DNA of 64,000 bases from Epiperipatus broadwayi (lineage: Eukaryota; Onychophora; Udeonychophora; Euonychophora; Peripatidae), in NCBI GenBank assembly GCA_028023455.1, contig JAQFVV010006633.1, forward strand, positions 308,001-372,000, given 5' to 3'. The notes under the pieces are model-generated. The model ran no database searches, was not told the origin of the DNA, and saw only the letters and a list, made by a program, of their open reading frames with translations. A program made the translations under genes and the position numbers. Below, piece after piece: positions 36,101-47,475 of the stretch; position 1 is the first letter of the stretch, and every line of letters starts with the position of its first letter.

Positions 36101-36640
36101 TTATCAATAATCAGAAATTTTTTTCACAGGAGTATAATATTACATTTTCTTTGAATAAATAAGTAAAGTTAAGAGAGATAGCATTTAACAAAAATGAAGC
36201 ACCATTTAAACTTGGGTACACTACTGTATGAGGTAGAAAATGATATTTATTAGTCTGCTTTTCTTTTGCATATATAAACACATACAAAAATGTGGTATAA
36301 GGGTAAATTATCAATTTAAATATAACAATAATCACCCTTGAAACTTCTTTTTCATATTATCATTCAACCAAAATTATAAATTGAAGATTATTGGATTAAA
36401 TAATGATAAAAGAAAAGTGGATTTGAAAAGCAGATCTGTATTAAATTATCAAAACATTATATGAATTTCTTTTCTTATACTCAATTTGTGTTTTAGAAAC
36501 TGAAATTCATTATTTATTCTATTCCATATTCATCTATGCTAAGCTTGAAAAATCAATAACTTTGATTTCACTAATGAAAACTATTTTCCAGAAGTTAATC
36601 TGGGATGAGTCAAACATTTCCATTAGGTCAAATTTACAAT
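33126..36640. other. AT-rich, no clear gene
   Basis: No convincing feature. Around 34600 the plus strand reads MTRVTEFKFLVKTINKS, which resembles the VTEFKYLG segment of RTE-type LINEs, so an old fragment may cover about 34560-34900. I leave it unlisted as a gene. The rest is low-complexity. Confidence 0.4.
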
Positions 36641-36689
36641 AAATATTTTTGAGGCAGAATAAATAAATTTAATACCTCCCCTAGAAATT

Positions 36690-36880
36690 TAGATATGCTT
36701 CACTCTAATGGTTCAAATTTTGGAAGCACAATTAGAATGGGATTCATTATTAATAAAAATAAAAAAACATGGTGGATATTGAAGATATATCAGATAGAGT
36801 GGCAAGATTAAGCATTTAATTGTGGTAGATAAATCTATTTCATGCCCCAAATATTATCATTCTGATATTTTTATATGAAC
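36690..36880 (+). pseudogene. Fragment of RTE-like endonuclease
   Basis: GMGFIINKNKK and, in another frame, VDIEDISDRVARLSI correspond to the GVGFIINKK and DRVARL blocks of the endonuclease domain in the RTE-like copy at 45841-46874. The match covers only about 60 codons and is frame-shifted. It suggests a heavily decayed further copy. Confidence 0.45.
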
Positions 36881-37889
36881 ACCAAAATACACAATTTAAT
36901 ATTGACATGAAAGATTTAAAAGCAAAGATGAAAAAATAATCTGAATATAAAGACATAAATAATAGTATGCAGATTTTGATTGTATTTTGAACAAAAAAAA
37001 ATTATTTCAGGACTGTAATACATGTAACAGATTCAACACAAAAACTAATTAAAAGGAAAAAAAGCAGCAATTTACCAATAAATTTTCAATTGAATTAAGA
37101 ACTGATTATTTGGAATTCTACTAAAGAATAAACAGTTAATGATGATATACAGAAATATACCAGTGAAATGAGAAGAAGAGTTATAAAAAAAGAGTAAAAG
37201 TTTCAAAAATATTAGATACTACTGGAAGGAAAGTTATTATAGCAATAAGAATTTATCTACTGCTTTCATGTAAGCCAAATGACACATAGTTATATTAAAA
37301 ATGTCTGAAATCTATGATTTATTTATCAAAGACTGACATTCTTAACAGTTGTAAAGCTGTATTATAATGAATTGTTTGTTTATTAGGCTAAAATTTGTTA
37401 AATGAATTGTAATATACATATTTTTCAAATTTTATAATGTTAAGTATTGATAACAATGCAACATGAATATTTAAGTCTAGTCCAATTGTTGGTCCAGTCC
37501 AACAATATTGATGGGCTGAATTTCAAACTGTGTTAAAATTGGTTCATTAATTTTCATTGACATGCAATAATGACAGTACTTTTTTTAAAAAATACACTTC
37601 TATTGAATTTCATGACTAATCCATTAAAGGGCATTTACAACAAGAAATAAAGGATTAAATCTTAATATCTGTTGATTGTTGAATTAAAAGTTGTTTATTT
37701 AGATGTTACCTTCATAAACACAAAAATTTTGTAAATGATTCTTAAAATACCCTGAATTTCATTTCCAATACTGGAAATACAATAACATTATTTTGACTGT
37801 CAGTGTTTAAATTTTACTACAACAAATTTATTGCAAAATATTCAAATACTAAAAAGTAATATGTTTATAATATTTTCTAAAAAAAAACA
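36881..37889. other. AT-rich, nothing recognised
   Basis: No coding evidence. It may be the decayed continuation of the endonuclease fragment, but I cannot show that. Confidence 0.4.
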
Positions 37890-39030
37890 TAACATTATTT
37901 ACTATTTGGGAATCATCCCAAGTAATCAGAGAAATTGCTTGGATGAATGGGAGAAAAAATTGATAAATGAAGCAAAGAAAAAAAGAAATTGATAAAGAAA
38001 TTAACAATATTCTCATATAATAAATATAATGCAACTAGAATTGTATGGAAGGGAGTGGCAGTAGCCAAGTTAACATATGATAATGATGTGTTATGTGTTA
38101 GTAAAGGGGCATTAGATTACTTAAAAAAATACAAAGAGAAATAGAAATACATGCATTAGATGCAGAAATATAGATGGCAAAGGAGGGAATTCAAGGAGAA
38201 ATGGAATGATGGTCAAGTTTTTATATGAAAGATGAAAAAAGCAAAATGAAAATGTTCAGTAGATTGCAGTTTATGGATAATAAAAGAATAGCCAAAATAG
38301 TATTTAAGTGGGTTATGAATAAAGAGCAAGCAACAAGATGGATGAGAAAGGTAATGCAATAGGCAGAAGATTTGGATAATGACTTTATGTCAGTATACTT
38401 ATACAAAAGGTGGGATGATTATGCTAAGAGAATTGTTAAGTGTTATAGTGTTAAGAGATGGGATAAAGAATAGATGTATTAATAAAGAATAGGAAATTGG
38501 TGAAATGGAGAACTAGTATGGAGAGTAAAAAGAGTTTAAATATTTATAGAAGTAAACAAAATATTGGGTGTGAGTTACTTTATGATAATAGCAAGGAAAA
38601 TAGTTTACTGTTTAAGGCAAGGGCATATACACATAAATGGATAAATATGAGTGATTAAGTCTGCAAGTTGTTTAAGGAAGGCATAGAAAACATTAGGCAT
38701 CTGTTAATTGAATGTAAATGCCTCAAATCACAAAGGGTACAAATAATGAAGTTGTGGAAAAATAAATATAAACCAAGTGATTATACAAAAAGTGGCATAT
38801 TGGTTTTTATGCTGGGTTTTGGGGAAAGACAAGGAGAATTTAAATATAAAGACCATGGAGTTGACAAAGATTATGTTGGAAATGGGATGGAGCATGATAG
38901 AGAATAATATGAGTGAACTTAGGATGGGGAATGGAAAGAGACACAAAGTGGCCAACAGGTTTCTCTGGGCAGAGTTGCTTAGAGATTCCTGATTCCGTAC
39001 AAGGAGAAGTCACAGTGCATCACATCAGTA
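37890..39030 (+). pseudogene. 3' part of a LINE, decayed
   Basis: The plus strand reads ATRIVWKGVAVAKLTYDN, then a stretch with IQREIEIHALDAEI, AKEGIQGEMEW and FSRLQFMDNKRIAKIVF, known from the long region downstream of the RT in animal LINE proteins. Near 38670-38740 FKEGIENIRHLLIECKCL resembles the C-terminal zinc-binding module (E-N-x-x-H-L-L-x-x-C). The last part and the 3' UTR match the fragment at 30914-31300 on the other strand, so both belong to one family. Several stops and frameshifts break the frame. The endonuclease and RT core are missing. Confidence 0.65.
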
Positions 39031-39629
39031 TTCTTCACGGTATTTTATTTCCATTATACCATCAACTTCTTAGTAACCATATATTATTTATGTAATTAAA
39101 AAAAAACTTTGTTACGATTATATATTTTAATAAAATGAAATAATATTACTAATTTTTATTTATGAATAGTTTAAATTTAAAAGAAATCCAGTTAAATGTA
39201 TATGCACTTCTAACGCATACTCTGAATTCTTATTAAAATATAAAAATATCCTACAATATTCTTATTCTTTTGATACCACTAATAAAATAAAAAAACTAAG
39301 ATAATACATTTTTGTTTAGCATTTTTTTAATTAAATTTTTTTACTACTTTGATTATAATTACGCTTACATAACAAAGCATGTTTATCTTTAAGAGAAGAT
39401 AATATACAAACAAAATTAAAATAAAAACCACATGTATGCATACTAAAAATTTTAAACTGTCACAATAAATTAATACAGTAGAACATTATTTATTCTGATA
39501 CAAATTCAAAGATATATTTTAAAATTTGTTGTTATGATGTGTGGTTATATATATTACGTTAAATGCTTATATGATAACGGTCATAACGTAACGTGAAAAT
39601 TATAAAATCTTCCCTGAAAAAATAGTCAA
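39031..39629. other. AT-rich, nothing recognised
   Basis: No supported feature between the LINE fragment and the SINE. Confidence 0.5.
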
Positions 39630-39741
39630 GCGTTGTTAGCCGAGAGGTCAACGCAGCCGCCTTGCAAGCAAGTAGTTGGTTGCAGACGGTTGCGTGTTTG
39701 CTTCCCGGCCGATGCTATGAATATGGAAAAAAAAAAAAAAA
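39630..39741 (+). mobile_element. tRNA-derived SINE, copy 2
   Basis: Starts GCGTTGTTAGCCGAGAGGTC, with the A-box-like TTAGCCGAGAGG, followed by an anticodon-like loop CTTGCAA, a long extra arm, GTTTGCTTCCCGGCCGATGC and ATGA, then GGAAAA and an A tail to 39741. It aligns along its length with the reverse complement of 15395-15498. The long variable arm and the A box recall leucine/serine-type tRNAs, but the anticodon-like loops differ between copies (TGC here, TAC there), so no acceptor identity can be given. Confidence 0.75.
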
Positions 39742-40059
39742 GACAAACGTGAACATGTAATGCATCTGTTAATTATTGATCCCTTCAATCATTATTTTGC
39801 AAGCCAACACGATGATATCTCTGCTCAAGATAATACTGACATTAATAAGAAAACAATAAATGATCAAAATGAGAAGATATCTAATTTATTACGTGTTTCT
39901 GACGATAAATTGCCAAACTTAATTTTTGGTTTACAAAAGTTAGCTCTACAGAGCATGATTTACTCCCAGTTTTTATTTTAAAACATTATTATTTATAATT
40001 TGATGTAGTAATAATGTATTTAAATCGTTTCCTGCAGGATATTTTTTGTAAAATATTGA
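39742..40059. other. Short open frame, no gene called
   Basis: A 73-codon plus-strand frame (39760-39981) reads without low complexity (DPFNHYFASQHDDISAQD...) but has no domain I recognise and no context. It could be part of an exon or chance. Confidence 0.3.
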
Positions 40060-41180
40060 AGTACAGTATCACTATTTCAATCTTTTAAAATAGAAAATAA
40101 AAGATTGATTGTTTTTCCAAATTGCCTGAACAGGATTTTAAATCCAGATTGTTATATATTTATCTATTAATAATAACATATTTCGTGATAAACAATGTGG
40201 TTTCTTACTGGTCAGAAAAAAGCAATTAATGAACATATATGCCTTATTATTTAATCTTTATAAAACATTTAATACAATGTTGAATATATATTTTGATCCT
40301 ATTAAAGAATTAGACATTTTTTATGTTAGATTATCTTCTTATGGATTTCAGCATACTATCCTGAATTGGATTATAACTTACAAGATCAGAAGCAAATAAT
40401 AATAATTGGTAATACTATTAGTAATATTAATAGAAAAGTTTCACATGAGTCAGTATTAGATACTTTACTGATTGCATATTTTGCAATTGCTTCTTTATTC
40501 AATTTTACACATATAAGCTGATGATCTTGTACATGTGCCTTCTGAATTATCTAGAAATAATCCAGAAACGTGTATTAGGCATAACTTTTATATTATGTGA
40601 GATTGATTAAGGTCAAACAACTTTATTGTTAATATAAATAAAGTTAAGTCATTTTTGGATTTGGGCAGAAATACTGGGAACAACTGCATTAATGTTATAA
40701 TAATAGTAATTGAACCTACAGTAATGTTGAATTTATTGAGGAATATCTTTATCTTGGTATGTTAATAGATTCATGTTTTGTGGAAAAATCATATTAATGC
40801 CCTTTACCAATGTCTACATAAGTTCAGTTATTGGTTATATTATCTTTCTAAATTTCTTTTAATTAATGCTCTGTTACTGATTTACAAATCTTCCTAACAA
40901 GGTATTTTGACTTATGCATTTAAAATATGGGAAGAATCAAATAAAAGTTTGTTCTCTCCACAATATATTTTTCAGAATCATACTTTACATAATATATTGG
41001 ATAGAAGATTAGGTACAGTAAAATATTTATTCTCAAATGTAGTATATATTCACTAATTCAACCTCATCTATCTAAAATAATTATAGAAACATGTACTGAT
41101 TCTTTGCCATGATGTATTGCAGACTACTAATGCAGTCACATGTCTCTCACACTATGCACAACTTGAATGTTCTGGGTTTG
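40060..41180 (+). pseudogene. Decayed LINE reverse transcriptase
   Basis: Landmarks on the plus strand in order: YADDLVHVPSE-like text near 40518 (the ADD catalytic region), FIVNINKVKSF near 40622 (the x-x-N-x-x-K-(T/S) motif), EFIEEYLYLGMLIDS near 40730 (the Y-L-G motif) and GILTYAFKIWEE near 40903 (the L-T-Y-x-x-x-x-W motif). That order is standard for non-LTR RT. The region has stops and shifts throughout. The endonuclease and 3' end cannot be identified. Confidence 0.6.
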
Positions 41181-42299
41181 TGTAAATCATATATTTGAAA
41201 ACAGAGTATGTAACTTAGCCATTATTTATTCTAAATAAAATTGTAATTAATTTTTTTTAAAATAAATAAATCAGTGTTATGTAGGACAATTATACTGATG
41301 TATACTTATGATATATATGAGTAGAAATAATGATTAGCAATATATATATAGTAAACAACAATAAAAATATTTTTATATTTAAAAATTTCAAATAATTTTG
41401 GGGTTATTTTTAATTATTACATAAATAAAATGAATTGATATGGGATTGAAAAATAGTAAAGCGTCTTTCAAAATAGTACATAGCAATAAAAAACAATCTT
41501 AATATAACATATTTTTTTAATAAACACAAAAGCTATGAAATTCCATATGACGTAACAATAACAAATAAAAATATATAAAAGAATCAACAAAATTATTGAC
41601 CATTTAATCATTAATGGTTGAAATAAAAATGCTTTTATCAATAACATGAAACTAAAAATTTAGATAATTGTCATGGAAATGTTCAAAATAAAATACAGTT
41701 CTAACGTGATATATAATCTGTTTAAAAAGAAAAATGTGAAAAAATAAAATTATTTAGTTAGTGACGATTAAAAATAATACAAAATGCAATTAATTAAAAA
41801 TTTTGATAAAAAAAAGAATCAGAATTTTTAATCAAATTACTACTATCATTTGTGTTTCAACTGAGATTCTAATCTAATCTAATGTAATTAAATATTCATC
41901 TGTTCCGTTTCTTTGCTAATCAAAAAATTGTCAAAATCTTCAGCTTGTTCAGCTGCTTATTTAATGTCCGACTTGAAAATATATTAGACAAATTCTCAAT
42001 AATAATAATAATAATAATACTTTTAGTTACAATATATATGAGAAAATCAAAACAAAAATCATAATAAATATATATATTAATAAAACAGAATAAATAATTC
42101 ATTGATAAGCAATTGTAATAGTAATTCAACAAGTGTAATCATGTATGCATAGCAGATGAATGTCAGTAAAATGCAAACATAGAATCTCTTCTATTTGCTT
42201 GAAGGTTGTGATGACATTCTTGGACTATTTCCATCAACTAACATTTAATATTAAATGTCATAACAGCTTTCCAGAGCCATACCATACTAAGAGGAATTC
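41181..42299. other. AT-rich, nothing recognised
   Basis: Contains a short (AAT)n run at about 41999-42020 and no supported gene. Confidence 0.5.
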
Positions 42300-42620
42300 A
42301 AACATCTACAAAGTATAAACATGAAGTAATGGAAACAAAAACTGCATTCATAAAATACCTTGTGAATGTGGAAGGATGTATATTGATAAGATTAGTCAAC
42401 CCATTGAAAAAAAACTAAAAGAGCATAAACTGATGATTAGAAAAGAGAAAACAGATGTGTCTAACATAACAGACCCTTTGTGTACCAATAAATGGATATT
42501 TGATTTAAAGAAAATACAAAAATATTGAAAACAGAAGAAAAAATACAACTAATAATTCTCAAAAAAGCTGCTCATATGACAATGGCAAATAAATCCATAA
42601 GTCAACCCAGTTTGGCAATA
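42300..42620 (+). pseudogene. PLE GIY-YIG endonuclease fragment
   Basis: The frame reads IPCECGRMYIDKISQPIEKK then LKEHKLM, the signature of the Penelope-like GIY-YIG domain (I-P-C-x-C-G-x-x-Y-I-G, then P-x-E-K-x-L-K-E-H). The second glycine of YIG is D here, so catalysis would be impaired. Later text (IFDLKKIQKY, IQLIILKKAAHM) fits the F-D-x-x-x-(V/I)-(K/Q)-(I/V) tail. The RT part is missing. Confidence 0.6.
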
Positions 42621-43733
42621 CATAATCTTTGAAAAACACTAATTAATTTTGCTCCTAGGAAAAAGTGGAAAAATCAGGAGGAACCTTATTCAATATAGTC
42701 CAACATATAAGTACAAATAAAATGTATTGGGTTTGTATTTATGAATATAAAAGTCCCAGGTCCTATGCTAATACTTGAAGAAAAGAAACATTGTATTATA
42801 AACAAACCTGTGTGCTATTACTAAGACTTGAGTATATTTAAAAAGTTTAAATAAAGTTTGAATTTTTTTTTCAACATTTAATAATTACTTCTAGATGAAG
42901 AAAGTATTCCAACATATAATTACAAATAACTTATTTTTAATAATTACAATAGAATGATATATTGCAATTACATTTATTTGAGTAAAAATGTGGCTAACCA
43001 AAGTTGCAAGTCTAAAATTTTTCCAGTCCATTATATATCTTGACTTTTCATATTGTCAGATATTTAATAATGACAAAACAATAATTAGAGCATATTGAAA
43101 TAAATTATATTGATAAAATCAAACGTTTGTAGATCACTGCATTGGAATGTACTGCTAAAATTAGATTGTTTTGATTATCTGTTATAATAAACTTGATATT
43201 AATCACTATCAAAAAATATATCTCTAAATCGATTCAAGAGTCATCTTAGATTTCATAATTTAGTTTATTGATAAATTTCATATGAGACTCTTTGTTTCAA
43301 AAATATATCAATCAGCTACTTATGTAGCTAGAAAAATAGCTATAATTTACTATATAGACCCCCCCCCAAAAAAAAAATCATTATTTTCTAAAAAGAAAAA
43401 AAAAAGTTATATTGCATTATATATGTGTTAAATAAATATATAAGGCTTTATTTAACCTTAACACTATGTGCCTTGCAAGCTTAATTTTACCACAAGAGTG
43501 ACCTCTACAAATCTTAACACAAGATTACAACTTTATAAAGATAAGAGCAGCATCTTATTTTCAACCTTTCTAATTATATAGGCAAATCTAAAGCATTTAT
43601 ATTTGACAAAATGATGAGCTTAACTATGATAATCTACCTCAATAAACTTTAACTGTCAAAAACTTTAGCTTAACTATTATTATGCAAATATCACATGATC
43701 ACCATTTCCTATGCTTGCTCATAACTGTTATTA
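42621..43733. other. AT-rich, nothing recognised
   Basis: Includes a C9 run followed by A9 at about 43361-43378. No gene supported. Confidence 0.5.
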
Positions 43734-43945
43734 AACAGGCAAAACTCTCCATACAGTAGTGTCACTCAGTGCAAGCCAGAATAAACACTGAATGCCAGAA
43801 GGCTTGTGCATAAAATCCCTAACTAGTATGGGGATTATTGGATGAGTAGGCACTAGATAGTGATTTTATGCATAAGCCTTCTGGCATCCATTGATTACTC
43901 TGGCTTGCACTGAGTGGCACCACTATATGGAGAGTTTTCCCTGTT
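43734..43945. mobile_element. Foldback element (family B), short copy
   Basis: Nearly palindromic: AACAGGCAAAACTCTCCATA at the left and its complement, slightly mutated, at the right. The inner arms also pair (GCCAGAAGGCTTGTGCATAA with TTATGCATAAGCCTTCTGGC). It aligns with 49914-50250 but lacks the central ~125 bases. TTAA overlaps the left end at 43731-43734; the right flank is mutated. Non-coding, so it would need a transposase in trans. Confidence 0.8.
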
Positions 43946-44024
43946 CAATTATACTAATAGTCACTATAATAACTCTTTATGGAAAAGAGAATAATTAAAT
44001 AATAATAATAATCTCAGAGTTATG
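43946..44024. other. Spacer with (AAT)n
   Basis: Short AT-rich spacer ending in an (AAT)n run. Confidence 0.6.
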
Positions 44025-44034
44025 AAATCACAAT
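44025..44034. repeat. Target-site duplication, left copy
   Basis: AAATCACAAT, identical to 46875-46884. It brackets the RTE-like insertion. Confidence 0.8.
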
Positions 44035-45847
44035 CATCATCATCAACAACCATTATCAATCCACTGCAGTATGAAAGTTCAAGTTCAATCAGTCTTCTCT
44101 GATCTTTAACTTCTCTTCTTCACATCACACCTGCACATTTTCTTATTTAATCCACCCATATCACAAGAGACCTCTTTCTGAGTCTTTTAAAATCTCTTGA
44201 AATCCAGCTTAAGATTTCAATTGTCCATCTATTATCATCTCTTCTAGCAATATGTTCAGCCCAACTACAGGCTTTTAATTTTTTCAATGAGGTCAGTAGC
44301 ACTTGTTTGTTCTCTTACCCATATATTGCATTTTCAATCTCTTCTTGTTACTCCCAACATGCATCTCTCCATACTTCTTTGAGTGGTCTGAAGTCTCTGT
44401 ATTGCTCTTCTATTAAGTGTCCAAGTCTCAGATCCATAAGTAAGAACTGGTAAAACACATTTATTAAAAACCTTTCTTTTCAAACACATAGGCATATTTC
44501 CTTTTAGTATCAAGTTATTTCTACCAAAAGCACTCCAACCAAATTTATTTCTATGATTAATTTCATCCACTATGTTTCCATCTGTATTAATAATCTGACC
44601 AAGTTATTTGTGTTAATTTCTTCTAACTCAACATAATCAATCTTTATTTTCATATTTTGAAAAAAATCCATTAAACATAATTTTAGTCTTTTTAACATTT
44701 ATCTTTAGCCCTACATTACTACTTTCATCTGATAACTCCTGCAACATTTTCTGCAGCTCTAAAGCATTATTTGTAAAAACAACTACATCATCTGCAAAAT
44801 CTAAATGATTTAAATAATCTCTATTTACTTTCACTCCCTTAGCTTCCCACTTTAATCCACAAAATACTTCTTGTAGCACAATGTAAAAAGTTTTGGAAAT
44901 ATGGAGTCACCCTGTCTTACACCCTTCTCAATGTTGACTTTCCTAGTATCATTATGTAATCTAATTGTTGCTGTTGAATTTTTATAAATATTCTTTAAAA
45001 TATAACAATATCCTGGATCTATAGCTTGATAATTGAATGCTTTAATCACTGAAGAAATGTTTATAGAATGAAATGCCTTTTCATAATCTACAAATCCAAA
45101 GCATAATGACAACTCATATTCATTTGTCCTTTCTATAACTTCTCTCAATATCTGGATATGACATACTGTACTAAAACCCACTTTTAAATCCAGCTTGTTC
45201 TCTTGGTTGGTAGAAATCCAATGTTCTCTGTAGATGAGTTGTAATTATCTTGGCAAAAATTTTGTATAAAACTGATAAATAGCTGATAGCTCTGTAATTT
45301 CTAATATCTTCTTTATCATCTTTTTAAAATATTAATATTAATACTGCATTCTTCCAATCATCTGGTACATCTTTATCATTTAGACATTTGGTATATAACT
45401 TTGCTAATTTTTTTTCTATTTCTTCACCTGCTTCTTTTAATATATCAATTATAATTCCATCATTACCTGGAGCCTTTCCTTTCTTCATAAATTTAATTGC
45501 ATATCTCACTTCTTCATTTAAAATTCAGGATAATTTGGAAGATATAATAGATATAGGAAGTATTTGTTCTTTATTACTATATAATTCGTGATAGAAGTCT
45601 TCTACACATTTCATGATGTCATCTCTCTTTTTAGTAATAATTCTATGTTTTTCTCATTGCAGATATAAATTTCCTACCAATACCAAAATGTTGTTTTACA
45701 CTTTTGAGACTTTTATTCTCTTCTACAGCTTTCCTTGCTAATTCACAATTATATTTTCTTATATAATTTTCAACTCTTTTCTGCACCATTTTACAAAATT
45801 TGAGATATTCAATCCTTTTTAATGCATCATTTTTATATCTTCATATT
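44035..45847 (-). pseudogene. RTE-like LINE copy A, 3' segment (RT to tail)
   Basis: Minus strand, starting from the 3' tail of CAT/ATG triplets at 44035. Reading in sense order, 45509-45324 has KKGKAPGNDGIIIDILKEAG (RT start), 45181-44852 has EYELSLCFGFVDYEKAFHSI and KGVRQGDSIFPKLF, 44879-44637 has DFADDVVVF with the intact catalytic ADD motif and INVKKTKIMFNG, and 44570-44334 has FNKCVLPVLTYGSETWTLN and LGVTRRD. These are the RT and post-RT blocks of RTE-type elements. Several frameshifts and stops break it. Its 5' end joins the inverted segment at 45841-45847. Confidence 0.85.
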
Positions 45848-46874
45848 GAGAGTGTAAAGTCACCAACCAAGGCAGTGGTTGGTGGTTGAAGGTGGAGGGT
45901 GCTAAGAATCCCGATTGTGGACCCAGGCTGCCATTTGGTGATGAGTTTTTATTTAGGTACTTACAACTGCAGATCACTTTCAAGTGAAGGAAGATTGCAA
46001 ACATTAGAAAAAGAACTGTCTTATATTAAATGGAACATTATTGGACTTTGTGAAGTTAGATGAAAGGGTGAAGAGACAAATATTAGAAATACAAGTGGAG
46101 TAGGATTCATTATAAATAAAAAGGTGGAAGAACAACATTGTGGGCATTAATGGTGTATTGGACAGAATGGCAAGATTAGTTATACAATATAATAGCAGAT
46201 ACCAAATGCAAATAATTCAGGTTTATGCACCAACAGGTTCTCATAGTGATGAAGTAGTAGAAAATTTTTATGTGGATGTACAAAAAGATTTTGATCAGAG
46301 TAAACAACATTTTAAAATTGTTATGGGAGAATTTAATGCTATAATTGAAAAACAAATGAAAGTGCTGTAGGTAATTTTGGTTATGGTAATAAAAATGAGA
46401 AAGGATTAAGACTTGTGGAGTTTGCAGAAAATGAAGAACTTTATATTATGAATTCTTTTTTTGAGAAAAATGTTAAAAGGAAATGGACATGAAAGCATCC
46501 AAATGAAGGTACAGCAGAACTGGATTATATTTTGAATAACAGAAAATACATATTTCAAGATTGTAATGGTCTTAATAGATTTAACACAGGAAGAGATCAT
46601 CAATTAGTAAGATGTAAGGTATGAGTTAGTGCAAAACTAGGAGACAAAAGTTATTAAGAAAAACAATTTTTACAATTGATATTCCTAATCTTCAGAAACA
46701 TTTGAATGAATTTAAGTTAAAACTTACAAATCAGATTCAAGTATTTGTAGATTTTGAACATGATTCAAATTTGAATGAAATTGATATGAAAATAACTGAT
46801 ACACTTTTAAAAACTGCAGCTAGTAAAAAAAAAAAAGCAGTATTTGACCAATAAAATTTCTACTGAGACTAGAA
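45841..46874 (+). pseudogene. RTE-like LINE copy A, inverted 5' segment (endonuclease)
   Basis: The endonuclease half of the same insertion in the opposite orientation. It begins with the 5' end text (GTGTAAAGTCACCAACC...), then CRSLSSEGRLQTLEKEL, WNIIGLCEVR, DRMARLVIQYNSRYQMQIIQ, VYAPTGSHSDEVVENFY and MGEFNAI (G-D-F-N-A-like), followed by DYILNNRKYIFQD and the final TGRDHQLVRCK block. These are in the standard order for the apurinic-type endonuclease of RTE LINEs. It ends in a region that lies just upstream of the RT half in the intact-order copy at 56372-59732, with only about 14 bases lost. Frameshifts and stops make it non-functional. Confidence 0.85.
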
Positions 46875-46884
46875 AAATCACAAT
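46875..46884. repeat. Target-site duplication, right copy
   Basis: AAATCACAAT, identical to 44025-44034. Confidence 0.8.
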
Positions 46885-47016
46885 ATAACTGTGTATTTGT
46901 AAATAAGAATACATTTATTTTACAATATTGATATGTTTGACTACCATATTCAGTCTGTTTTCACAATCTATGTATCAAATCTAAAGTTATCTCAGGATTT
47001 AAAATATTAAGTATAT

Positions 47017-47475
47017 ATAGGGTATATGAGCACAGACTTTCACATGACCCACCACTCTCCACACTATCTCATAACACTGATACACTCAAACACACATATG
47101 TTGAAAAGATAAATAATCACCAATATACATATTTCATGCTAAACCAGCAATCATCAGTTGGTCCAGATTACCATCTCTACACATATATGCTGTAAGTGTT
47201 CAGATATATATTAAGATAGCAAAACCTCACACTTTAATGGACAGGCTTCAATCTACTCCACACTCCAACTCTTCAACCGTCCATCCAATTGAAAATCTGA
47301 TGATGGAATGCTCAAAGGCCACTCTGAGACTGAGATTCTTGTCACACCCATGTTGACCTAAGATCAATCTGACCCCTCATGTACAGGACATAATCCATTT
47401 AATAGACATAGAAGGGATGGGCAGACATCTCTACTTATGTAATAGCTGAAACACCCAGGCTTATATATACCTGTG
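47017..47475 (+). repeat. Dispersed repeat (family A), longest single copy
   Basis: Runs from GGGTATATGAGCACAG through CCACCACTCTCCACAC, AACCAGCAATCATCAG, TTCAACCGTCCATCCAATTG, CCCATGTTGACCTAAG and TGACCCCTCATG to AGGCTTATATATACC. The first 320 bases match 19735-20055; the later part matches the arms of the inverted repeat at 21740-21870. It therefore joins the two partial views of the family into one unit of about 450 bases. Non-coding. Confidence 0.8.

Noticed and set aside
39630-39741. Functional tRNA gene
   Set aside because: Arms are imperfect, there is an encoded poly-A tail, and a second dispersed copy has the same 3' extension. It is a SINE.
39760-39981. 73-codon frame that might be an exon
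   Set aside because: No splice-site pair, domain or neighbour supports it; mentioned in the spacer entry only.
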